Source of the DNA: Phycisphaerae bacterium
Lineage (GTDB): Bacteria; Planctomycetota; Phycisphaerae; UBA1845; CAIVHJ01
Length of the DNA: 64,000 nucleotides
Assembly: GCA_022072405.1 (NCBI GenBank)
Contig: JAJVHX010000013.1
Span: forward strand, 104,769 to 168,768
Reading direction: 5' to 3'
A program made the translations under genes and the position numbers. Of the stretch, positions 25,860 to 34,039 are shown one piece after another. The notes beneath the pieces are model-generated. The model worked only from the letters and a program-made list of their open reading frames with translations, searched no databases and was not told the DNA's origin. Every line of letters begins with the position of its first letter. Position 1 is the first letter of the stretch.

Positions 25860-27566
25860 TCACGTTATTGCCATAAGTGTTCCAAGTCGATTTTGAAAAA
25901 GGTGATTTTCTCGAACAATTTTCTGATTCATTTCCGCCAATCGGTTACGTTTTTCATTATTAGATAGCCAATCTCTGATGAGCTGCAATGCTGCCGGCCA
26001 AGTGTGGAAGGCGGGGCAGTTATTGATTAATTCAGGAAATATCCAGCGATCATCGGGTTGATTATTGGCTGATTGGGGAACCAGGATTGCTGCACCGGCA
26101 GAGGCCGCCTCCAGCAGTAGTGTTTCCCCACCCCCTTCCTGGCCAACATGTATAACCAGGGCAGTGGTGTTGTAGAGCTGATTACGAATGGTGGCCTCAC
26201 TGGCATTAGTGATCTGGGCTGATGCTGAATATTCCGCCGGCCAGCCGCGCCCGCCGATACGAACCGCAAGTCCTGCAGCACCCAGCAGGCGGCAGAGTTT
26301 CATCGTGATGATCGTCGGGGCCAGGCGATCACTGATCAGTCGAACCAGCAGTTGTTCCAGCTCACGATTATCCAGATGAATCTGACTGGCCGCGCAGGTT
26401 TGCAGTAATAATTTTTCGGCCTGGGGCTGGCTGTAGAGCCTCGGCTGTATCCGCACAGCAGCCAATATTCGTTCAAAAAGCTGACGATGGGAATCCCACT
26501 TCAGACCAGCGGATTCCGGCTGCAGCAGGAGGGCATCCTGAATAATCGTAACATCCACCCGTTGCAGTGCTGGATCGATTTCCTGAGGATCCAGCGTGCG
26601 GAAAATATCACCATCGATCGCCGGGCCGAGCCGCTGCCCGCCCGGTGTGATCAAGCCGGTGTCCATCTGCCAGCAGATGCGTCCGACCATCGTATCGATC
26701 AGATCAACAGCGCCCGTTGAAGATAAAGTCAGTTCGATGATTCGGCGCGGAGCCTTATCTCGTACGGCTTGCCCAAGAGCCAGTGGATGCACATGTTGCG
26801 GCCGATCGATGCAGAATGATTGATACTCAATCTGCATTTGTACTGCTGCCCGCGCCAGGCCTCGCACCGCCGTCAGGCACCGTCCATCCAGTTGTCCGCT
26901 CAACAGCAACAGAGGCGTTTTTACAGCAGACGCAGTGCGCGACCGAACATCCGCCCGCAGCTTCTGCCACTGATTATTTAAATCCGTTTCGCGCCGCGCC
27001 AACGCACGCTCGCTGGCTGATTGCATCTGGCGGGCACTCGCGCTGTCCAGTTGGGGCGGACTGAATAAACGCGTCGGTGGTAGATGCAGTGGATAATGCA
27101 CAAAGGCTTGTTCGATCGCCGTGTCCAGGTCCGGACCGACGAGCAGGACCAGCCGCCCGGCAGTTAATGCAGCTGAGAAATCATGCAGCCGCAAGGCTAG
27201 CCAGGGAACCACCGGATCAAAATCGAAGGTGAAGATGGCCTGCCATGAACCCAGTTGTTCCAGCAGCCGCCGGGCTTCATAACCATGTCCGAGTGTGGGC
27301 AGCAGGACATTGCCCGCACCGGCGGTGAAATTGGCCAGCAGGGCGGCGCTGCTGATCGTCGGCATGGAGCTGGCGCCGAGATAATGGTTGTTTCCGCCGC
27401 GGGTCGGCCAACGATAACTCCAGGCTCCGTCCCGTCCAGCAACGGCTTCAATCTCCGCCGGCGGAGTGAGGAGCTGAAGTATCTCGGCCAGTACGGGCTG
27501 ATGAGGTTGTAAGGCGCGCAGATTCCGCTCGAGGTTGGCCGCTTCTTTGGTCTGACGATCATCCAT
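25860..27566 (-). CDS. Hypothetical protein, glycosyltransferase-like C-terminus
   Basis: A 568-residue protein with no signal peptide. The N-terminal 150 residues resemble a Rossmann-type fold (FTAGAGNVLLPTLGHGYEARRLLEQLG). The last 120 residues, with HVGQEGGGETLLLEAASAGAAILVPQ and a following Asn/Asp-rich turn, resemble the nucleotide-sugar-binding half of GT-B glycosyltransferases of the CgeB type. No definite family. The ATG at 27566 is preferred; a GTG at 27575 is possible. MITE copy C lies 48 bp upstream. Confidence 0.6.
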   Translation of the reverse strand: MDDRQTKEAANLERNLRALQPHQPVLAEILQLLTPPAEIEAVAGRDGAWSYRWPTRGGNNHYLGASSMPTISSAALLANFTAGAGNVLLPTLGHGYEARRLLEQLGSWQAIFTFDFDPVVPWLALRLHDFSAALTAGRLVLLVGPDLDTAIEQAFVHYPLHLPPTRLFSPPQLDSASARQMQSASERALARRETDLNNQWQKLRADVRSRTASAVKTPLLLLSGQLDGRCLTAVRGLARAAVQMQIEYQSFCIDRPQHVHPLALGQAVRDKAPRRIIELTLSSTGAVDLIDTMVGRICWQMDTGLITPGGQRLGPAIDGDIFRTLDPQEIDPALQRVDVTIIQDALLLQPESAGLKWDSHRQLFERILAAVRIQPRLYSQPQAEKLLLQTCAASQIHLDNRELEQLLVRLISDRLAPTIITMKLCRLLGAAGLAVRIGGRGWPAEYSASAQITNASEATIRNQLYNTTALVIHVGQEGGGETLLLEAASAGAAILVPQSANNQPDDRWIFPELINNCPAFHTWPAALQLIRDWLSNNEKRNRLAEMNQKIVRENHLFQNRLGTLMAIT

Positions 27567-27614
27567 GTGTGTCACAGGATAATCATCATAATCGGGTTGG
27601 GCGAGAGAAAATTC

Positions 27615-27703
27615 GATATTGGTAAAGTTTCAACGAGCCGCGACCGTCAGGGAGCGATCATCATGGTTTTGTGATTGAATAAGATTCATAATTTACCAGT
27701 ATC
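27615..27703 (-). mobile_element. MITE-like element, copy C
   Basis: Ends GATATTGG and CCAGTATC, inverted repeat TATTGGTAAA/TTTACCAGTA with one mismatch, and the block CGAGCCGCGACCGTCAGGGAGCG in reverse orientation. It is flanked by the perfect duplication GAAAATTC (27607-27614, 27704-27711). Confidence 0.85.
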
Positions 27704-27736
27704 GAAAATTCAAATCGGTTGATACGGCAGGAGGAA

Positions 27737-27916
27737 TCATACGGGAGTCGTCTGCAATCGCAGGATCATCATCCAGATCATGAACAATAACCACAGTAAC
27801 CATAATCCCCCCGATAGCCATAAGCCCCATCCGGGTACTTTTTCAGGCCAGATCCCTACCGGTGCTTCCGATTGGGAAGCTGTGTAATTTTTCAACTCCT
27901 GTTCCGATCCGGTCAC
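27737..27916 (-). CDS. Small single-span membrane protein
   Basis: A 59-codon frame starts with GTG, four bases after the stop of the DUF1573 gene, with GGAG nine bases upstream. Residues 1-31 are polar, followed by a very hydrophobic Trp/Leu/Met-rich span (GLWLLWLLFMIWMMIL) and a short basic end. It is probably the last gene of the DUF1573 operon. No family is recognised. Confidence 0.6.
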   Translation of the reverse strand: MTGSEQELKNYTASQSEAPVGIWPEKVPGWGLWLSGGLWLLWLLFMIWMMILRLQTTPV

Positions 27917-27920
27917 AGTC

Positions 27921-29372
27921 TTACTCTCCGGGGGCCTTGGCAGGTTGGGTCGTGCTTTTCAATTCCGGCAGCTCGATCGTCCCATCCGGCTGATAGTGTA
28001 CGGGCAATTCCACGATTGGCAAGTCAGACCCTTCGCCCCAAATGGTGATCAACGTGGAAGCTGGTACCGTGGGCGCCGGATCGACCAGCCGAATCTCTAA
28101 CGAATACTGGTGCTGCACTTCATCCCAGGCGGGCGCTGAAAGAGTCAGCCATTCCGCCGCACAATCCAGTCGGCTGACCGTTAGTTTGGAATCGGCGGGC
28201 AGCGTGATACGCGCAGTCTGACTGGTGTGCTGTCCGAGGCGGCTATCGGTATAAAACAAGATCACCGGCGGATCGATATTCAGCTGGGTAGTGATGTTAT
28301 AGTAGGCCGGAATCTGCAGGACCGGCTGTTCGCTGCTGTCGGTGAAGATATTGATCATGCCAGCCTGCGGTCCGGTGGTCACGTTAGAGTCGATGAAAAA
28401 GCGCAATCGGTACTCCACACCGGAGCGTGTTTCCTGAATATCCGCGCGCAGGCCCGTGGGGGCTTCGATGCGCAACAGTTTGAAAGGGCGTTGATTATCA
28501 ACCGCACGCAAAGTCAATCGACCATTGGGCAACTCCTGCCCATTATTACTCGCCACCAGCGAAAAAAGCATTTGGGGTTGTACCAGAATATCCGCCACCA
28601 CCAGCCCGCTGACCGTCATAACGGCGGTCAGTTCCTCGCTGCCCACGCGCATCTTGATCTGGAGTGTACAGTTGTAGGGGCCCAGCGGGATTTCCGGATC
28701 AAGCGTCAGCACGAGCTGTTGCCCGCCCGCGTTTTCCGGCGGAGCGGGTTGAACAACATGGCTGAGGCCGGGTTTATCGTAATGCACGTCGAGGATTTCC
28801 AGTGTGCTGTCAGGTTTGGCAGGAGTCAGGATAATCGGTGTCGCCAGCGTCTGGCCTCGGCGCTGATGGCGAAAAGCAAGCGTCCGCGTCGGCTGGCAGC
28901 GGAACAGCACTTCGATTTCGGCGGTGAAACTGACCATGATCACCGGTTGACGTGGATCGTTGGAGTAAATACCGATCTGCTTCTTCTGTTGCCCTGAGCG
29001 GCCACTGGAATCAAAAGTCGCCGTCAGTTTAATCTGTTCACCAGGGGCCAGCGTTTCTTTTTCCAGCGTGGCTACGGTACAACCGCAATCACTCCGCACC
29101 CGCTGAATCTCCAGCGGCGTCAAGCCATCATTGAATAAGGTGTAAGTGATCTCAGTAGATGTGCCCTGACGGATCGTGCCCAGATTCTGTTCCAGGGGTT
29201 CAACGCGCAGTTTGGGCGCATCAGCAGGAATATCGGCAGGTGCCGTGGCAGCAGGTTGATCCACCATTTCCTCATCCTGGGTTTCCGCTTCGGGCGCAGG
29301 TTGGGCCGCAGCGCTGCCCGCAATGACCAGTATCAGAAATAATCCACTACATCCGGGAAATTTTCGCAGCAT
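27921..29372 (-). CDS. Secreted DUF1573 protein
   Basis: A signal peptide (LFLILVIAGSAAAQ) and an acidic stretch are followed by a DUF1573 domain: FNDGLTPLEIQRVRSDCGCTV, then LAPGEQIKLTATFDSSGRSG and IYSNDPRQPVIMVSF. DUF1573 is an immunoglobulin-like fold common in secreted Bacteroidetes and Planctomycete proteins. The rest, about 300 residues, seems to repeat similar beta-sandwich modules. GAGGAAG precedes the ATG. Function is not known; the protein probably sits in the periplasm or at the surface. Confidence 0.85.
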   Translation of the reverse strand: MLRKFPGCSGLFLILVIAGSAAAQPAPEAETQDEEMVDQPAATAPADIPADAPKLRVEPLEQNLGTIRQGTSTEITYTLFNDGLTPLEIQRVRSDCGCTVATLEKETLAPGEQIKLTATFDSSGRSGQQKKQIGIYSNDPRQPVIMVSFTAEIEVLFRCQPTRTLAFRHQRRGQTLATPIILTPAKPDSTLEILDVHYDKPGLSHVVQPAPPENAGGQQLVLTLDPEIPLGPYNCTLQIKMRVGSEELTAVMTVSGLVVADILVQPQMLFSLVASNNGQELPNGRLTLRAVDNQRPFKLLRIEAPTGLRADIQETRSGVEYRLRFFIDSNVTTGPQAGMINIFTDSSEQPVLQIPAYYNITTQLNIDPPVILFYTDSRLGQHTSQTARITLPADSKLTVSRLDCAAEWLTLSAPAWDEVQHQYSLEIRLVDPAPTVPASTLITIWGEGSDLPIVELPVHYQPDGTIELPELKSTTQPAKAPGE

Positions 29373-29539
29373 CTTTACTTCCTCTTGCTACAGAGATAAA
29401 AAAATCATTTTTTGTGCCACATCAGTATAAACACTCTTATGCTGCTGTACACATTTGACACATGATCATGTTGCTGCTGATCTCCGCAGAAGATAGCGCC
29501 AAAATTTTTCTACTGCTTATCGGTGGTATGATGTTTGCT

Positions 29540-29569
29540 TTGATGCAGAAATGATCAAGAGATTATAAA
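29540..29569 (+). promoter_or_regulatory. Predicted sigma-70 type promoter of the structured RNA
   Basis: TTGATG (29540-29545), an 18-bp spacer and TATAAA (29564-29569) fit a housekeeping promoter. Transcription would begin near 29576, about 45 nt before the RNA's closing stem. Confidence 0.5.
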
Positions 29570-29575
29570 TCTTTG

Positions 29576-29860
29576 AATTACAGTTCGACAGCGAGGGGTT
29601 CCGATGTTAAATATGTAAGGATGAAGTAACCAGGGTGTTCCTGCTGGGTTCGACCGCTGAACGCGTTTTTTGAACCGATGACGCGAACCCTCGGGAGGCG
29701 TTAAGGCCGAGTCCAAAGACCAGCCCGCTTCGACGGGACTTCTGCGGCCGGCTAAGCCACCCACCTGTTAGCAGGGTTCAATAAACCTCGGCACCGGCCA
29801 TTGTGGTGCACCTATCTGGTTACTCCATCATTAAGCCTGCCTTTGGGCAGGCTTTTTTTG
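29576..29860 (+). ncRNA. Structured non-coding RNA, unidentified (6S RNA-like in size and shape)
   Basis: A closing stem of about 17 bp pairs GATGAAGTAACCAG-GGTG (29620-29637) with CACC-CTGGTTACTCCATC (ending 29829). Inside, CCTGCT pairs AGCAGG, GGGTTCG pairs CGAACCC, CTCGG pairs CCGAG, and GCACC pairs GGTGC as a 3'-side hairpin. A promoter precedes it and a strong terminator follows. No protein frame covers it. The roughly 210-nt body and the 3' hairpin near a closing stem recall 6S RNA, but I cannot match conserved 6S sequence. It is not tmRNA, RNase P or SRP RNA by their conserved blocks. Confidence 0.65.
29834..29859 (+). terminator. Rho-independent terminator of the structured RNA
   Basis: AGCCTGCC pairs with GGCAGGCT around a 4-nt loop, followed by seven T. 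It lies five bases after the closing stem. Confidence 0.92.
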
Positions 29861-29921
29861 TCCGCTGATTTTTCTTTGGTCGGCTGCTCTTGCCCTGCCC
29901 CCTCTATCCTTTACCCTACTC

Positions 29922-30011
29922 GGTACTGGTAAAGTTTGAACCAAAATTCAAACAAACCATGTTGAAAACCGCTCCCTTACGGTCGCGGCTCGGTGAAACT
30001 TTACCAGTATC
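29922..30011 (+). mobile_element. MITE-like element, copy D
   Basis: Ends GGTACTGGTAAAGTTT and AAACTTTACCAGTATC, with inner hairpin GTTTGAA/TTCAAAC and the block GACCGCTCCC-like/ACGGTCGCGGCTCGG. The flanks share ACCCTACT (29913-29920 and 30012-30019), with one extra C on the left. The surroundings are CCCTA-rich, so this duplication is less certain than the others. Confidence 0.8.
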
Positions 30012-30064
30012 ACCCTACTTATATCCCCTTTACCCTGTCCCTGATCCCCTATACCCTATTCTGC

Positions 30065-31285
30065 ATGTCTGCGGTGATCCTTTACGAGGATGAGGCTTAT
30101 CGACACTTCCTGCCGCTGGTCTACTGGCGGCCGGTGTTCCGTTTGCGCTGCGGTCGTTATGCTTTTTCCGAGCGGATCAGCCGACGACTGGGGACGGAAG
30201 ATTTCGGCGTCTGGGTACGATCGGAACTCGCTGAGGTAGTGCAGGCCCGTCATCATTGGCCGACCAATCAGCCGGTGCTGGAAGGCACCTTGCTGGTCAA
30301 TGGCCGCTGGATTCCACCCGGACCCCTGCAGGTGGATTGTCCCAGTGCAGGCTACATCGAGGATCAGCGTGTATATATATCCTGTGATGCCCAGCTTGCC
30401 CGAAAACTATCTCCGGAAATCATGCTGAATAAAGGCCGGCTGGATGAACTTCTCGAGGGGGTACCTCGTCAGGCTGCAGGTGGTTTTGTTTTCAGTTGGC
30501 CCTGGGATTTGATTCATCACAACAACACCTGTCTGCATATGGACTGGCAGGAACAGGATGAAAATTTGCCGAGTCCCATCCCCACCGGGATTCATCTCGT
30601 TCAGCCGGAGAAGATACATCTGGCGGACAATTGTCTGATCAAACCTGGTGTCGTGCTCGATGCCTCCGGGGGGCCGATCTATATTGATAGTCAGGTAACC
30701 CTGCTGCCCAACGCGGTTATTGAAGGGCCGGCGTATATTGGCCCCGGTTCGATCATCAGCGCGGGGAGCTGGATTCGCAGTGGTACGACCATCGGGCCGG
30801 GGTGCAAAGTCGGCGGGGAGATTTCCACCACCATATTCCATGCTCTGAGCAACAAACAGCATCATGGCTTCGTCGGCCATTCCTATATCGCTGAATGGGT
30901 CAACCTTGGTGCCGGTACCACCACCAGCAACATGAAAAACACCTATGGAACGATTCGTCCGCCTATCGGCGGGATTCCCGTGGACAGCGGCCAGCAGTTT
31001 CTCGGCAGCCTGATCGGGGATTTTGCCAAGTCCGGTATCAACCAGACGCTGACCACCGGATCCGTTATTGGCTTTTCCAGCAGCCTTACCACCAGCACCA
31101 TACATTCCGCCTTTGTTCCCTCGTTCCAGTTCATCACCGATCGGGGTGCGGAAACCTATGCATTAGTTCGTGCCCGTGAAGTCGCCCAGCTGGCTATGCA
31201 GCGTCGCCAGCGTGATCTACTTCCCGCTGAGATCGCCTGTTTCGAACAACTGCCAGCCATTTGTGCGCGCCTGGAAGCAGTTTGA
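30065..31285 (+). CDS. GlmU-like sugar nucleotidyl/acetyltransferase, alternative type
   Basis: The 406-residue protein has a degenerate nucleotidyltransferase-like N-terminus and a C-terminal left-handed beta-helix with hexapeptide repeats (LADNCLIKPGVVLD, AYIGPGSIISAGSWIRSGTTIGPGCKVGG). This matches the alternative GlmU family. GlmU makes UDP-GlcNAc. With glmS at 32088 on the opposite strand it may supply amino-sugar precursors. Start ATG 30065 (MSAVILYED); Shine-Dalgarno is not obvious. MITE copy D lies 53 bp upstream. Confidence 0.8.
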   Translation: MSAVILYEDEAYRHFLPLVYWRPVFRLRCGRYAFSERISRRLGTEDFGVWVRSELAEVVQARHHWPTNQPVLEGTLLVNGRWIPPGPLQVDCPSAGYIEDQRVYISCDAQLARKLSPEIMLNKGRLDELLEGVPRQAAGGFVFSWPWDLIHHNNTCLHMDWQEQDENLPSPIPTGIHLVQPEKIHLADNCLIKPGVVLDASGGPIYIDSQVTLLPNAVIEGPAYIGPGSIISAGSWIRSGTTIGPGCKVGGEISTTIFHALSNKQHHGFVGHSYIAEWVNLGAGTTTSNMKNTYGTIRPPIGGIPVDSGQQFLGSLIGDFAKSGINQTLTTGSVIGFSSSLTTSTIHSAFVPSFQFITDRGAETYALVRAREVAQLAMQRRQRDLLPAEIACFEQLPAICARLEAV

Positions 31286-31358
31286 TCAACCGCTCTTTTC
31301 CATTGACCCGCTGAACGGTTCGGAGATAATGGCGCCAGCTATTTTAAAGGAGTAACGC

Positions 31359-31979
31359 ATGAGCATGATTCGACGTAGCGGGTGGCTGAGTCTCTCTCTC
31401 GCCGCCATGACCCTGGTGGGTTGCGGTGGTGTGACTTATGTACCGCCGGTGAACCTGCCGGATGAAATTGAATTTGTCCGGGACAACCGCGGCGATTTCG
31501 CCCAGTCTGCTGATGATGTCCTGGCGGAAACAGAACCCGGAACGGTGATCGATCCGCTGACCAATATCGTCGGCTGCTGGGGCAGCTTCGCGCAGATTGA
31601 TATTACCAACGGCAGCCAGACCCTGCCCTCCGATGATTATCAATACTTCCGCTATAACGAGGATGAGAGCTTTGAGTATCAGGTGTTGTCGGTGGCGGAA
31701 GATCCCAGCATTGGGGAAATTGAGATCTATGCCGGCCGCTCCGGCACCTATGTATTAAGTGGTGATAATGGTCTTGCCGTAACGGTCACGGAAAACGAGG
31801 TCAGCAATCCCAGCACCGGCGAGATTCAAACGGTCGCTCAGGATAATCAGGAACCGGTCGATTACGTGGTGTCGATCAGCGGCGGGGAACTGCGGCTGGT
31901 CCTGGCGGAACGGGCGGAGAGCGGAGATTTGGCGGATCGAGATAATATTGTTCTCAAACGCTTCGACTGTCTCGATTAG
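31359..31979 (+). CDS. Hypothetical lipoprotein, lipocalin-like
   Basis: A signal peptide ends in lipobox LVGC, so the 206-residue product is an exported lipoprotein. The mature protein has beta-rich stretches typical of a small barrel: VGCWGSFAQID, YFRYNEDESFEYQVL, YAGRSGTYVLSG and NIVLKRFDCLD. The opening GCW and the strand pattern resemble lipocalin-like domains, which is inference. AAAGGAG precedes the ATG and a strong terminator follows, so it is transcribed alone. Confidence 0.75.
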   Translation: MSMIRRSGWLSLSLAAMTLVGCGGVTYVPPVNLPDEIEFVRDNRGDFAQSADDVLAETEPGTVIDPLTNIVGCWGSFAQIDITNGSQTLPSDDYQYFRYNEDESFEYQVLSVAEDPSIGEIEIYAGRSGTYVLSGDNGLAVTVTENEVSNPSTGEIQTVAQDNQEPVDYVVSISGGELRLVLAERAESGDLADRDNIVLKRFDCLD

Positions 31980-32022
31980 CGGTAAATTTTCGTGAACCGC
32001 TTGAAGGGTTTTGGTTGATATG

Positions 32023-32050
32023 GCACCCGGTTCCAACCGGGTGCTTTTTT
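32023..32050 (+). terminator. Rho-independent terminator
   Basis: GCACCCGGTT and AACCGGGTGC form a 10-bp perfect stem with a 2-nt apex, followed by six T, 43 bp after the lipoprotein stop. Confidence 0.92.
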
Positions 32051-32087
32051 GTTATTCCCGCGGATTGATCTTGAGAAGGGTAATAAA

Positions 32088-33914
32088 TTATTCGACAGTG
32101 ACGCTCTTGGCCAGGTTGCGCGGTTTGTCTACGTTACAGCCGCGCAGCACCGCCATATGATAAGCCAGCAACTGCAGTGGAATGATGGTCAGCAGCGGTT
32201 GCAGGGGTTCGGGACAATCGGGTACGTAGAAGACCTGGTCCGCCAGATCAGCCACCTTGCGATCACCCGCCGTGGCCACGGCGATGATGTGACCCCCGCG
32301 GGCCCGCACCTCGTTGATGTTACCCAGGATTTTTTCGTACTGATTGCCGTGCGTGGCGATGAAGACCACCGGCATGCCTTCGGTAATCAGCGCGATCGGG
32401 CCATGCTTCATCTCCGCTGCGGGCATGCCCTCGGCATGGACGTAACTGATTTCCTTGATCTTTAAAGCCCCTTCGATCGCCACGGGATAATTGTATCCGC
32501 GTCCGAGGTAGAGCCAGTTGTTGGCGTGTTGATAACGTTCCGCCACCAGTCGCACCTGATCCGACATCGCCAACACTTCGCTCATCTGGTCGGGAATGCG
32601 CGCTAAGGCTTTGAGCAGCTCATGGGCTGCGGGTTGTGACAGGTGATGACGCCGCCCCAGAAAAATGCCCACCAGCGTCAGGATGGCAAATTGCCCGATG
32701 AAGGCCTTGGTACTGGCCACTCCGATTTCCGGCCCGACGTGCAGGTAGATACCCGCATCCGTCTCACGTGAAATGGTCGAACCCACCACGTTGACAATGC
32801 CCAGCGCCAGCGCACCTTTCATCTTGGCTTCCCGCAGGGCAGCCAGGGTGTCGATCGTCTCGCCCGACTGTGAGATGGCGATCACCACCGTACCGTCATC
32901 AATAATCGGATTGCGATAGCGGAATTCGCTGGCGTATTCCGTTTCGCAGGGCACACGGGCCACATCTTCAAAAAAGTATTCGCCCAGCAGGCCGGCATGA
33001 TAAGCCGTGCCGCAGGCGGTGAGGATAAAGCGTCTGGCCCGCACCAGTTCGCGCGTGTATTTGGTAATGCCGCCTAGAGTAATGGCACCGTGTTGTTCGT
33101 CCAGCCGGCCGCGAAGACAATTGCGCAGCGCTTCGGGCTGCTCGAATATTTCCTTGGCCATGAAATGCTCATAGCCGCCCAGTTCTATCTCCTCCAGCGT
33201 CCATTCGATCTCCTCCACATCCTTGGTCACGGGTATGGCGTCGAGAGTGGTCGTGCGGAATTCCTCCGGAGTGACCCGGGCAATTTCACCATCGGACAGG
33301 TAGATCACCTGCGAGGTATGCGCCAGCAGGGCGGCCGCATCGGAGGCGATCAGATTTTCATTCTTGCCCACACCGAGGATCAGCGGGCTGCCCATCCGCG
33401 CCGCCACTAACACCCCCGGCTCATCGGTACACATCACCGCGATGCCATAAGTGCCCTGTACATCGTTGAGGGCCGCGCGCACCGCCTTTTCGAGATCGCC
33501 CTTATAGAAATAGGCGATCAACTGGGCCAGCACTTCGGTATCCGTTTCGCTGATGCAGTGAATTTCCTTGCGTTCCAGGAAGGTGCGTAATGTGTCGTGA
33601 TTTTCGATGATGCCGTTATGCACCAGGCTGATCCGTCCCGTGCTGTCGGCATGAGGGTGGGCGTTGATCTCATTGGGGGCCCCGTGGGTGGCCCAGCGGG
33701 TATGGGCTATGCCGATATGGCTCGGCTGGCCGTTCCAGTCCAGTTTATTCTCCAGGGCCGAAATCCGCCCGGGAGTTTTGCAGATTTGTGTGCTGCCGTT
33801 CTGCATCAGGGCTATTCCGGCGGAATCATAACCGCGATACTCCATCCGTTTCAGCCCTTCGATCAGGATCGGCTGGGCATCACGATAACCCACATATCCA
33901 ATAATCCCACACAT
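32088..33914 (-). CDS. glmS: Glutamine-fructose-6-phosphate aminotransferase
   Basis: GlmS makes glucosamine 6-phosphate from fructose 6-phosphate and glutamine, the first step to UDP-GlcNAc. The product is 608 residues, the usual size. It starts MCGIIGYVG, giving Cys1 after removal of Met; the preceding ATG at 33917 would add a second Met, so 33914 is preferred. The two SIS domains carry SQSGETIDT and EISYVHAEGMPAAEMKHGP. The end is PRNLAKSVTVE, as in the family. AGGAGG lies before the start. No glmS ribozyme is seen in the short leader. Confidence 0.97.
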   Translation of the reverse strand: MCGIIGYVGYRDAQPILIEGLKRMEYRGYDSAGIALMQNGSTQICKTPGRISALENKLDWNGQPSHIGIAHTRWATHGAPNEINAHPHADSTGRISLVHNGIIENHDTLRTFLERKEIHCISETDTEVLAQLIAYFYKGDLEKAVRAALNDVQGTYGIAVMCTDEPGVLVAARMGSPLILGVGKNENLIASDAAALLAHTSQVIYLSDGEIARVTPEEFRTTTLDAIPVTKDVEEIEWTLEEIELGGYEHFMAKEIFEQPEALRNCLRGRLDEQHGAITLGGITKYTRELVRARRFILTACGTAYHAGLLGEYFFEDVARVPCETEYASEFRYRNPIIDDGTVVIAISQSGETIDTLAALREAKMKGALALGIVNVVGSTISRETDAGIYLHVGPEIGVASTKAFIGQFAILTLVGIFLGRRHHLSQPAAHELLKALARIPDQMSEVLAMSDQVRLVAERYQHANNWLYLGRGYNYPVAIEGALKIKEISYVHAEGMPAAEMKHGPIALITEGMPVVFIATHGNQYEKILGNINEVRARGGHIIAVATAGDRKVADLADQVFYVPDCPEPLQPLLTIIPLQLLAYHMAVLRGCNVDKPRNLAKSVTVE

Positions 33915-34039
33915 CAATACACCTCCTCTAGGATGCCATCATTATATCGACAATCAGCAGCCTTGTATTCCCGCCGATTTGCCCGACCTGCCATTCGTAC
34001 ATCCCGCGGGATCGAGCTATCATACTTATGGTGGTACTT

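Noticed and set aside
29620..29829. tmRNA, RNase P or SRP RNA
   Set aside because: Conserved blocks of these RNAs (tRNA-like end, GAGGAAAGTC, SRP tetraloop region) are absent.
33914..34030. glmS ribozyme upstream of glmS
   Set aside because: The leader is about 100 bp, contains rarA's start region and shows no ribozyme core.
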